A stretch of 64,000 nt of DNA from Acetatifactor muris (GTDB lineage Bacteria > Bacillota > Clostridia > Lachnospirales > Lachnospiraceae), in NCBI GenBank assembly GCA_023663635.1, contig JAMPHD010000010.1:1-64000 (forward strand). Direction: 5' to 3'. This document shows, piece by piece, positions 44,393 through 51,808 of this stretch (positions are counted from its first letter, which is position 1; each line of letters starts with the position of its first letter). The notes below the pieces were generated by a model. It was not told where the DNA came from and searched no databases. It saw only the letters and a list, made by a program, of their open reading frames with translations. The translations under genes were made by a program, and so were the position numbers.

Positions 44393-45476
44393 CGCTCTGG
44401 TCTATGTGGGACTGACTATAGTGACGGTATTGCTCGCCTGCCATGTGCAAAGCTTTGTGCAGGTCGGACGGGGAACGAGGGGCTATGCCCGCAGCTCGGT
44501 GGCGGAGTTTGCCATCTTCGTCCTGCTCACGGGCGTATCCGCCTGTCGGATCGCGGTGGGCAATGATTACTGGGTGTATCGGTTCAATTTCCGCCTGATC
44601 GCGCAGGAGAGGCATGTCTCCTCGGAGTTTGGCTTTAATCTGATCGTCAAATGGATGCAGCAGCTCTTCGGATATGACAATTATCTGCCCATTTTTGCTC
44701 TGTTTTCGGCGCTGACGGTGTGGTTCTTCGTGCGGGCGCTGCACGGACAGGCCGCAGATTACGCCTTTTCCTTTTTCCTGCTCATGACGGGCGGGTATTA
44801 TTTTAACAGCCTCAACACCGTGCGCTATTATCTGGCGCTGGCTGTCGCGCTGTATGCCATGCGGTATGTGCTGCGCGGGGAGTACGGCAAATTTGTGCTG
44901 TGGATCCTCTTTGGCAGCCTGTTTCACAAATCCGTCCTGTTGGTGATCCCGGTATATTGGGTGGCGCACCGTCTGGCCTTGGCAAAGCTTAAGACATGGC
45001 ATTATGTGGCGGAGACTGTCCTGGCAGCCAGTCTGATCTTCGGTCAAAATATCTATCGGGAGATTGTGTTCTTCTTTTATCCGTACTATCGGGATTCCGG
45101 CTTTGACGCGGGCAATGTATCTTGGGTCAATGTGGCCAAATGCGTGGGCACGCTGCTGCTCTGCGCGATCTGTTACAGGCGCAGTCTGCGGGAGAACGTG
45201 GCGAACAGATTCTACTTTTTCCTGAACGTGGCGGGGCTCATGGTCTATCCCTGCGGGAGCTTTATCCCGGAGGTGTCCCGGGTGGGATATTATATGATCG
45301 CCTCTCAGATTTTTTTGATCCCCGCGCTTTTAAAGGATATGCCCAAGGGTTGGTTCCGCAAACTGTGTTATGGGGGAGTGGCGACCTGTTTCGGCGTTTA
45401 TTTCGTCTTCCTGTTACGGGGGATGTACGCCACGGATATACGGCTTTTGCCCTATTTGAATTGGATCTTTAACTGA
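44382..45476 (+). CDS. EpsG-family polysaccharide polymerase (Wzy-like)
   Basis: A 364-residue protein with about ten membrane spans. The EpsG pattern is visible in GNDYWVYRFNFRLIAQERHV, then SEFGFNLIVKWMQQLFG and NSLNTVRYYLALAVALYAMR with LFHKSVLLVIPVYW. Members polymerise lipid-linked repeat units on the outer side of the membrane. ATG 44382 lies within the end of the previous gene, so translation is coupled. No Wzx flippase gene was recognised in the window. Confidence 0.88.
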   Translation: MESSALVYVGLTIVTVLLACHVQSFVQVGRGTRGYARSSVAEFAIFVLLTGVSACRIAVGNDYWVYRFNFRLIAQERHVSSEFGFNLIVKWMQQLFGYDNYLPIFALFSALTVWFFVRALHGQAADYAFSFFLLMTGGYYFNSLNTVRYYLALAVALYAMRYVLRGEYGKFVLWILFGSLFHKSVLLVIPVYWVAHRLALAKLKTWHYVAETVLAASLIFGQNIYREIVFFFYPYYRDSGFDAGNVSWVNVAKCVGTLLLCAICYRRSLRENVANRFYFFLNVAGLMVYPCGSFIPEVSRVGYYMIASQIFLIPALLKDMPKGWFRKLCYGGVATCFGVYFVFLLRGMYATDIRLLPYLNWIFN

Positions 45477-45493
45477 GATATCGGGAGAATTCT

Positions 45494-48097
45494 ATGCGGA
45501 TACTGTGGTTGTGTAATATCATGCTGCCCATGATAGCAAGACAGCTTCATATGGAGGCGAGCAACAAGGAGGGATGGCTCTCCGGGTTGGCGGACGCCGT
45601 GCTGACCGCGGATGCCGGAGAGGATATGGAGTTGGCGGTGGCTTTTCCCGTCACGGCGGAGCTTGAGGGGGCGGAAAAACACATTTATGACGGCTGTCCC
45701 GTCTTCACCGGCGCCGTGGAGAGAGATAAGGCCGTTCTGCGCTGGTACGCGTTCAGGGAGGATGTGGTCAATCCCCATCTGTATGATGACTCCCTGGAAC
45801 TGCAGATGCATTATATCCTGCGGGAATTTAAACCGGATGTGGTGCATTGTTTCGGCACGGAATATCCCCACACTCTCGCCATGTGTCGGGCGTTTCCGGA
45901 GCGCGAGAGGATCTTGGTGGGGATTCAGGGACTGTGCAGCGTCTACGCGAGAGTCTACCTGGAGGGCTTGCCCGGGCGGGTGGCGCGGTCCGTGACCCTG
46001 CGGGATCTGCTCAGAAAGGACAGTCTGCAACAGCAGTACCGGAAGTTCACGATGCGGGGAGAGATGGAGCGGGAGGCCCTCAAATTGGCGGGCAATGTGA
46101 CCGGACGCACGGCATGGGACAGGAAACACACCGCGGAGATCAATCCAAACGCATGTTATTTTAAAATGAATGAGACGCTCAGACCTGATTTTTACACGGA
46201 ACGTTGGGATCAGAAAGAATGTGAGCCCTATTCCATCTTTGTGAGTCAGGGGGACTATCCCATCAAGGGTCTTCACTATCTCCTGCAGGCGTTGCCGGCC
46301 GTGCTGAAAGAATTTCCGCAGGTACGGGTCTATGTGGCGGGGAATGACATCACCGGGCAGGGCAGCCTGAAGAAGACTCTGAAGATCTCGGCTTACGGCC
46401 GCTATCTGCGGGAGCTGATCCGGCGCTATGATCTGGGGGATCACATCCGATTTCTCGGCAAATTGGACGCGGAACAGATGAAGAGGCGTTATCTGAAGAG
46501 CAATGTATTTCTGTGCTGCTCCCTGATGGAGAACTCGCCCAATTCACTGGGCGAGGCCATGCTGTTGGGCGTCCCCTGCGTCAGCACGGATGTGGGAGGG
46601 ATCAGCAGTATTTTTACCGGCGGCCGGGATGGGATCTTGTATGAAGGGGCCAAATCGTCTGAAAAATCTGTCAATAACGACAGTAATTTTATGGATTCCC
46701 CGGGGAATGCCCCCGATATCCCCCGAAATTTGTCAAATGCGCTCCTTGAGATGTTGTCTCATCCTGAGAAAATGCATGAATATAGCGAAAATGCAAGAAT
46801 CCATGCAGCCAAAACGCATAATAAAGAACAAAACTATCAAAGAATGAAGGAAATATATTCAGAGATTGCAGCCGCCGCGCGGTTGTCAGATAAATCCGGC
46901 GGACAGACTTTGGAGAGTCGCGGGCAGAATCCGGAGGAGCGGGGGCAGCATCCCCGTCTGGTCTTTGTCTCCAATTATATCAATCACCACCAGATCCCTT
47001 TTTGCAACGCCCTGTATGAGCGATTGGAGGGTTCCTTTGTCTTTATTCAGACGCAGCCCATGGAAGAAGAGCGCGTCCGCATGGGATGGCAGGATCGGAA
47101 CCTCCCGCCCTATGTCAGACTCTTCTATGAGGAGCCGGAAGGCTGTTCGGCCATGATCCTGGAGTGTCCCATGGTATTGTTCGGCGGTGTGGACGATGAG
47201 AGCTATATCGCGGAAAGATTAAAGAGTGGCAGACCCGTGATCCGATACAGCGAGCGCCTCTACAAGGAGGGACAGTGGAAAGCCATATCCCCGCGGGGAC
47301 TGCTCCGAAAATACCGCGATCACACTGCGTATCGCCACAAGCCGGTGTATCTGCTCTGCTCCGGGGCGTATGTGCCCTCGGATTTTCATATCGTCAGGGC
47401 GTATCCCGGCAAGATGCTCAAGTGGGGTTATTTCCCGGAGACGAGACATTATGATCCGGATGAACTGATGCGGAACAAGACGCCGGGCAGTATTCTGTGG
47501 GCGGCGCGCTTTCTGGACTGGAAACATCCTGAGTCGGCCCTGCTCTGCGCCCGCTATCTGAAAGAGAAGGGCATTGCCTTTCATATGAACATCGTGGGGG
47601 ACGGCGCGGAGCGTCCCATGGTGGAGAGGCTTATGGAAGAATATGATCTCGGAGGCTGTGTGACGCTGCTCGGCTACAGGAATCCGGACGAGGTGCGGAC
47701 TCTGATGGAGCAGTCGGAGATCTATCTGACCACTTCTGACCGCAAAGAGGGTTGGGGGGCCGTGATCAACGAGGCCATGAACAGCGGCTGCGCGGTGGTG
47801 GCGGATCATATGATGGGCGCCGCTCCCTGGCTGATCCGACACGGTGAGAACGGTATGCTCTATGAGGACGGCAGACCGGAGCAGCTCTTTGAGGCTGCGG
47901 AGAGGCTCCTGCGGGATCCCGGTCTTCGGGATCGGCTCGGCCGCGCGGCCCTTGCCACCATTGAGCGGACATGGAACGCGGAGACGGCCGCGGAGCGTTT
48001 TTTGAGATTTTGTGAGACTTATGAGACGGCTGAGGAGGGGCCCTGTTCCCCCGCGGAAGTCGTCAGTGAGAGGAAGATGTTATGCAAGATCCTTTGA
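45494..48097 (+). CDS. Double GT4 glycosyltransferase fusion
   Basis: An 867-residue protein with two GT-B (family 4) enzymes in tandem. The first (about residues 1-455) has VSQGDYPIKGLHYLLQALPA and the donor site CSLMENSPNSLGEAMLLGVP. The second (about 488-850) has ILWAARFLDWKHPESALLCA and TSDRKEGWGAVINEAMNSGC. A linker near residues 462-488 contains a 7-residue in-frame repeat (GQTLESR, GQNPEER, GQHPR). Two linkages could be made by one polypeptide in sequence. It overlaps the next gene by 16 bases. Confidence 0.88.
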   Translation: MRILWLCNIMLPMIARQLHMEASNKEGWLSGLADAVLTADAGEDMELAVAFPVTAELEGAEKHIYDGCPVFTGAVERDKAVLRWYAFREDVVNPHLYDDSLELQMHYILREFKPDVVHCFGTEYPHTLAMCRAFPERERILVGIQGLCSVYARVYLEGLPGRVARSVTLRDLLRKDSLQQQYRKFTMRGEMEREALKLAGNVTGRTAWDRKHTAEINPNACYFKMNETLRPDFYTERWDQKECEPYSIFVSQGDYPIKGLHYLLQALPAVLKEFPQVRVYVAGNDITGQGSLKKTLKISAYGRYLRELIRRYDLGDHIRFLGKLDAEQMKRRYLKSNVFLCCSLMENSPNSLGEAMLLGVPCVSTDVGGISSIFTGGRDGILYEGAKSSEKSVNNDSNFMDSPGNAPDIPRNLSNALLEMLSHPEKMHEYSENARIHAAKTHNKEQNYQRMKEIYSEIAAAARLSDKSGGQTLESRGQNPEERGQHPRLVFVSNYINHHQIPFCNALYERLEGSFVFIQTQPMEEERVRMGWQDRNLPPYVRLFYEEPEGCSAMILECPMVLFGGVDDESYIAERLKSGRPVIRYSERLYKEGQWKAISPRGLLRKYRDHTAYRHKPVYLLCSGAYVPSDFHIVRAYPGKMLKWGYFPETRHYDPDELMRNKTPGSILWAARFLDWKHPESALLCARYLKEKGIAFHMNIVGDGAERPMVERLMEEYDLGGCVTLLGYRNPDEVRTLMEQSEIYLTTSDRKEGWGAVINEAMNSGCAVVADHMMGAAPWLIRHGENGMLYEDGRPEQLFEAAERLLRDPGLRDRLGRAALATIERTWNAETAAERFLRFCETYETAEEGPCSPAEVVSERKMLCKIL
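46901..46957 (+). repeat. In-frame 21-bp tandem repeat between the two GT4 domains
   Basis: Seven-codon units encode GQTLESR and GQNPEER, and a partial third unit encodes GQHPR, exactly at the domain junction. Confidence 0.6.
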
Positions 48098-49074
48098 TCA
48101 GTGTGATCGTGCCGGTGTACAATATCATGGAATATCTGCCCCGCTGCGTGGAGTCCGTCCGCGCCCAGACCTATGAGAATCTGGAGATCCTTCTGGTGGA
48201 TGACGGATCCACGGACGGCACGGGGGAGCTCTGCGACCGTCTGGCCGCGGAGGACGAGCGCATTCGGGTGTATCACAAGGAGAATGGGGGATCTTCCTCC
48301 GCCCGCAATCTGGGGCTTGAGAAAGCGTCCGGAGAGTATATCGGCTTTGTGGACAGCGACGACTATATCGATAAGCGGATGTATCGGCTGTTGTACGATG
48401 CCATACGGAAATACTCCGTCCGGGTGGCTCAGATCGGGCGGGACGAGATCGATGAGCAGGGCAACAGGCTGCCGGAGATCTGTGTGCCGCCGAAAGAGGC
48501 GGAGCGTATCGGCAGTCGGGAATTTTTAAGAGAATTGCTGATGCATCGGGGAGACTGTTCGTTCTGCACGAAACTGTTCGCGCGTGAAGTGTTGGGGACG
48601 CGCCGTTTTCCCACGGGAGCGTTGAACGAAGACTTTCATTTTCTGGTGAGACTGCTGCCTGAGATCGGGGATATCGTCTCCCTGCCGCAGCAGTGTTACC
48701 ATGTATTTTATCGGATCGGGAGCAATTCCCGCAAGACGGACAGGGAACAATTTTCCCGGGTGTACGCGGACAGCGTGCGCAACGCGGATATGGTGAGGGG
48801 GATGGTGGATCCGGGTGACGGGGAGATGGCGCGGATCGCCCTGAGATTCGGCGTATTTCAGCGTCTGGAATACCTGCTGCACATTCCCGTCAGTCAAATG
48901 ACCCGGGACAACGCGTTTTACCGCAAAGTCGTCAGAACCCTCCGCCGGGACTGGCTGCAGGGGATTTGGAATCCGTATCTCACGGTGAAAAATAAGATAT
49001 ACATGACACTCTTTGTCGTGGCGCCCCGGGAGGTGCGTGTCATACATGGAAAATTAAGGGGATTGGCAAGGTAG
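48082..49074 (+). CDS. Family 2 glycosyltransferase
   Basis: A 330-residue enzyme: LISVIVPVYNIMEYLPRCVE, LLVDDGSTDGTGE, NGGSSSARNLGLEKASGEYI and GFVDSDDYIDKRM, the standard GT2 core. An extended C-terminus from about 200 fits capsule or EPS enzymes. It starts inside the end of the GT4 fusion gene and is the last gene of the operon. It is convergent with the XRE regulator, with three bases between the stops and no terminator visible. Confidence 0.92.
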   Translation: MQDPLISVIVPVYNIMEYLPRCVESVRAQTYENLEILLVDDGSTDGTGELCDRLAAEDERIRVYHKENGGSSSARNLGLEKASGEYIGFVDSDDYIDKRMYRLLYDAIRKYSVRVAQIGRDEIDEQGNRLPEICVPPKEAERIGSREFLRELLMHRGDCSFCTKLFAREVLGTRRFPTGALNEDFHFLVRLLPEIGDIVSLPQQCYHVFYRIGSNSRKTDREQFSRVYADSVRNADMVRGMVDPGDGEMARIALRFGVFQRLEYLLHIPVSQMTRDNAFYRKVVRTLRRDWLQGIWNPYLTVKNKIYMTLFVVAPREVRVIHGKLRGLAR

Positions 49075-49077
49075 GGA

Positions 49078-49440
49078 TCAGCGTTTGCCGTCCTGATGCG
49101 CCTGTTTGAGCTTTAACAGATCCAGATACTCTACAAGGGAACGCGCGCTCACGCTGTCCAACTCCAGAGTGGTGTTGAGCAGATCGGCCACGGTGTATGT
49201 CTTGGTCAGCGGACGGTTCAGCTCATTCAGACTGGTGCGGAAGGTAGTGCGTCCCAGGAGATAATCGACGGAGACATTGTAATAATCGGCCAGTTTGCAG
49301 AGAGTCTCAAAGTCGGGACTGTGAATGCCCTGCTCATAATTGGAAATGGTGCCGATGGACACTTTCAAATGGTCAGCCAGTTCCTTTTGATAGATTCCTC
49401 TCTCCGCCCGCAGCGCCGAAATAATATTTCCGAACTCCAT
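49078..49440 (-). CDS. XRE-family helix-turn-helix regulator
   Basis: A 120-residue protein with an N-terminal HTH_3 domain at about residues 6-60 (LRAERGIYQKELADHLKVSI, then GTISNYEQGIHSP, then DYYNVSVDYLLGRT). The 55-residue tail is presumably for dimerisation. The start at 49440 has AAAGGAGA eight bases upstream and excludes a frame from 49485. An inverted repeat over its probable -10 (49476-49499) suggests self-repression. It is convergent with the EPS operon and may control it, but no evidence beyond position supports this. Confidence 0.88.
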   Translation of the reverse strand: MEFGNIISALRAERGIYQKELADHLKVSIGTISNYEQGIHSPDFETLCKLADYYNVSVDYLLGRTTFRTSLNELNRPLTKTYTVADLLNTTLELDSVSARSLVEYLDLLKLKQAHQDGKR

Positions 49441-49475
49441 GGATGTCTCCTTTGTCTGAATGATTTGACTATCTC

Positions 49476-49499
49476 TGAAATTCATTTTATATTATTTCA
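49476..49499 (-). promoter_or_regulatory. Inverted repeat over the XRE gene promoter (operator candidate)
   Basis: TGAAAT and ATTTCA, perfect 6-bp arms 12 bases apart, bracket a minus-strand TATAAA at 49486-49491. Spacing and placement fit an autorepressor dimer. Confidence 0.4.
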
Positions 49500-49528
49500 A
49501 AATACTTGTAAGGTTATTCTAGGTATGT

Positions 49529-49564
49529 CATAAAATTAGCGCGGGACAACCCGACAATTTTATG
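49529..49564. terminator. Hairpin between the M56 and XRE genes
   Basis: CATAAAATT (49529-49537) and AATTTTATG (49556-49564) pair perfectly, with an inner GGG/CCC. The AT-rich ends could terminate the M56 transcript on the minus strand. Confidence 0.5.
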
Positions 49565-49596
49565 AATAATAAAACAATTCACCGGGAGACGAAGAG

Positions 49597-49700
49597 CCGC
49601 GCGTCAGGGAAACAGATCCTGCGGGAGCCGGGATCCGCGCGTCAGGGAAACGGATCCTGCGGGAGTCGGAATCCGCGCGTCAGGGAAGTAAATCCTGCGG
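49597..49700. repeat. 38-bp tandem repeat at the 3' end of the M56 gene
   Basis: Units begin at 49597, 49635 and 49673 with CCGCGCGTCAGGGAA. The third includes the last codons and stop of the M56 gene. The two downstream copies are duplicates of the gene end outside the reading frame. Confidence 0.8.
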
Positions 49701-50864
49701 AATTTCGTCCCTCGTGTAGACGGGGATATCCTCAGGATAATATTTCAGGGAATCAACCTGACCTATCAGTACATCGTAAAAATATAGATCATAGGTGCCG
49801 TCCCCGTTGTCAATGGCATAGGCATTCTCTTCCGAAAAAAAGAGAACAGCGCCTTCCTCACCGGCAGTAATCCGCTCAATGGTGGTTTCATCGTAGGCCT
49901 CCGGGATGAAGGCGTAGGAGAGGAGATAGACCGACAGGGCGCACAGGAAGATGGTCGCGTTCAGCAGGGGACTGCGCCTCTCCTGATTCTTGGTCAATAT
50001 GAGGAAACGGTCCTTGAGTTTGCTCCTCCCCGCGGGGAAGAGGGACATGGTGAGAGCGCGTGGCAGGGGAGCCTGTTGAATGCTCTGCTCGGACAGGGAG
50101 ATCAGACAGCCCATGTACTCCATGGTCCTGTCCCGGTCCGCCAGGGTCAGGGAGTCGTCCGTCCGCATCTCCAAGATCACGTCCGCCTGTCTGTACAGCA
50201 GGGCGCAGAAAGGATCCCACCAGTAGACCAGAGTGATCAGCCGGATGAGGTTCTTAAACCACAGGTCGCGGTGAAAGTGATGGGCGGCCTCATGGCGCAG
50301 CACATAATACAGCTCCCGCTCCGAGGCTGTCATGCCCTCCGGCACCAGGATCTTCGGGGAGAAGAGACCGAACAGGACGGGCCCCCGCAGTCCCGGCATC
50401 TCCAACACGGTGAAACGGTTGGGTCTGCCCCACTCCGCGCAGATCTGCTCCAACAGGTGCCTGTAGGGCTCCTTGTGGCTCAGCACCTTGCCGTACAGGA
50501 TGATGTAGTGTCGTGCCCTGATATAGGAGAGGAGGTGCAAAGACAGCCCCATCAGGAAACCGACGGCCCAGACCAAGAGGAAGATCCTCCAAAGAGAAAC
50601 GAACTGTCCTCCGACGGTGAACAGCTCGCTGTGCAACAAAAGTATGATCTTCGAGAGCAGCCGGGGGAGTCGCACCGTGACGGTGAAGGGAAATTCTATG
50701 GGCAACACGAATCTCAAGGCGGAGAAGACGACCAGCAGGGCCAGTTGTCTGTAGCCCGTGCGGATCATCAGTTCGGCGTTGCGAAAGAGCAGCGTCAGCA
50801 ATATGATAAAGAGATTCGTGGTGATCACGGCCATCAGCACCGTGGAAATGGACGACTGTAACAT
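49680..50864 (-). CDS. M56 (BlaR1/MecR1-like) membrane metallopeptidase
   Basis: A 394-residue protein with four membrane spans (three in the first 130 residues, one near 300) and the zinc motif in VLRHEAAHHFHRD (HExxH). Downstream, RQADVILEMRTDDSLTLADR matches the BlaR1 family. The part outside the fourth span is only about 85 residues, too short for the penicillin-sensing domain of true BlaR1, so the signal is probably not a beta-lactam. It lies 11 bases after the BlaI-like gene, the usual repressor-protease pair. Confidence 0.88.
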   Translation of the reverse strand: MLQSSISTVLMAVITTNLFIILLTLLFRNAELMIRTGYRQLALLVVFSALRFVLPIEFPFTVTVRLPRLLSKIILLLHSELFTVGGQFVSLWRIFLLVWAVGFLMGLSLHLLSYIRARHYIILYGKVLSHKEPYRHLLEQICAEWGRPNRFTVLEMPGLRGPVLFGLFSPKILVPEGMTASERELYYVLRHEAAHHFHRDLWFKNLIRLITLVYWWDPFCALLYRQADVILEMRTDDSLTLADRDRTMEYMGCLISLSEQSIQQAPLPRALTMSLFPAGRSKLKDRFLILTKNQERRSPLLNATIFLCALSVYLLSYAFIPEAYDETTIERITAGEEGAVLFFSEENAYAIDNGDGTYDLYFYDVLIGQVDSLKYYPEDIPVYTRDEIPQDLLP

Positions 50865-50875
50865 GGCATCCCCGC

Positions 50876-51274
50876 CTATTTTTTCTTATTGTATTTCTTC
50901 TCGTACTCCTCCAACATATTCCTGAGCTCGGAGATATCGCTCCGCACTTCCTCCGCGTTGCGGTTCGTCTTGAGCAGCGCGGCGAAGAGGGCGCTCTTGG
51001 AGATCACGCTGCTGAAATAGCTGTAGTTGTTGGTGAAATCCTGCAGGATGGCCTGTCTGGAGGCCTCCGTGGGGCGGTAGGTGCGGCTTAACACCTTGCC
51101 GCTGTGGGTGACGCCCGCCACCTCCACCATCTTGGCGTGGAGAAGCTTGCGAAGCACGGCGGTGACGGTGCTCTGGGTCAGTCCGTCGCTGGCGTTCACG
51201 ATGTCGGTGGCCATCATGGGCTCATCGGATTTCCAAAGAATGTTCAATACATCCAACTCTCTAGGGTTTATCAT
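50876..51274 (-). CDS. BlaI/MecI/CopY-family repressor
   Basis: A 132-residue winged-helix protein: INPRELDVLNILWKSDEPMM, then TQSTVTAVLRKLLHAKMVEV, and a C-terminal dimer helix with the NISELRNMLEEYE-type heptads (seen as ISELRNMLEEYEKKYNKKK). BlaI-like repressors are cut when their M56 partner is activated. The start at 51274 has AAAGGATG and follows a good promoter (51305-51333). A longer frame from 51427 would read through promoter and terminator. Confidence 0.9.
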   Translation of the reverse strand: MINPRELDVLNILWKSDEPMMATDIVNASDGLTQSTVTAVLRKLLHAKMVEVAGVTHSGKVLSRTYRPTEASRQAILQDFTNNYSYFSSVISKSALFAALLKTNRNAEEVRSDISELRNMLEEYEKKYNKKK

Positions 51275-51304
51275 AATATCATCCTTTCTGGTTTTGATAG
51301 GCTC

Positions 51305-51333
51305 ATTATATGATATTCTCGGTCGGAAGTCAA
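51305..51333 (-). promoter_or_regulatory. Promoter of the BlaI-M56 pair
   Basis: On the minus strand, TTGACT (51328-51333) and TATAAT (51305-51310) are 17 bases apart, about 30 bases upstream of the ATG. Confidence 0.6.
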
Positions 51334-51339
51334 CAACAA

Positions 51340-51390
51340 ACAGACTCTTTCCCCGCAGTGAATACAATGCGGCGTAAAGAGTCTGTCTGT
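51340..51390 (-). terminator. Terminator after the small secreted protein gene
   Basis: ACAGACTCTTT (51340-51350) pairs with AAAGAGTCTGT (51376-51386), with inner CGC/GCG. On the minus strand it is followed by TTGTTGTT. It insulates the BlaI promoter. Confidence 0.7.
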
Positions 51391-51430
51391 CAGAACCTAT
51401 CATTTCAAGGAAAAAGATACCGGACATTTA

Positions 51431-51715
51431 TCAGGGAATGGGCACATCCTCGGGCCAGTCGCACACATAGATCCAGTCACCCTCCCAGTGCCCGGTGGAG
51501 TGATTGAACAGGCGCTTGTAGAGCTTGCCGTTCTCAATCTTGGGAATCCACTCCTTAATGGCCGCTTGGGGTTCGATGCCGGGATCCTCTTTCACCGCCG
51601 CGGGAGCCGCGTCAAGGGCAGCCGCCTGAACGGGCGTTATTATCATGGTGAGGGCGCAGCATGCCGCACCCAATGTCATAACGATACGGTTCAAAACAGT
51701 TCTCTTCATTTTCAT
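51431..51715 (-). CDS. Small secreted protein, 94 aa
   Basis: A protein with a signal peptide (basic start, hydrophobic MTLGAACCALTMIITPVQA, probable cleavage near residue 31) and a mature part of about 60 residues. The mature part has the conserved-looking IKEWIPKIENGKLYKRLFNH and WEGDWIYVCDWPEDVPIP and one cysteine. I do not recognise the family. It is expressed from a perfect consensus promoter with a BlaI-like palindrome over the start site, directly upstream of the BlaI-M56 genes. It is likely their regulated output. GGAGGGAAATG gives the ribosome binding site. Confidence 0.75.
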   Translation of the reverse strand: MKMKRTVLNRIVMTLGAACCALTMIITPVQAAALDAAPAAVKEDPGIEPQAAIKEWIPKIENGKLYKRLFNHSTGHWEGDWIYVCDWPEDVPIP

Positions 51716-51746
51716 TTCCCTCCAAGTACATAAGACTAAAATACTA

Positions 51747-51762
51747 TATTACCTAGGTAATA
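51747..51762. promoter_or_regulatory. 16-bp palindrome TATTACCTAGGTAATA (BlaI-like operator)
   Basis: Perfect dyad just downstream of the minus-strand -10, covering the expected transcript start. Its TTAC...GTAA arms resemble BlaI/MecI/CopY sites (TTACA...TGTAA). Confidence 0.55.
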
Positions 51763-51771
51763 ACTGATTGT

Positions 51772-51800
51772 ATTATATTTCCATAACTTGTATTTGTCAA
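51772..51800 (-). promoter_or_regulatory. Perfect consensus promoter of the small secreted protein gene
   Basis: On the minus strand, TTGACA (51795-51800) and TATAAT (51772-51777) are exactly 17 bases apart. The -35 lies only eight bases after the galT stop. Confidence 0.8.
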
Positions 51801-51808
51801 CAGGAAAT

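Noticed and set aside
49597..49700. Possible CRISPR array
   Set aside because: The 38-bp units are directly adjacent without spacers and include the end of a gene.
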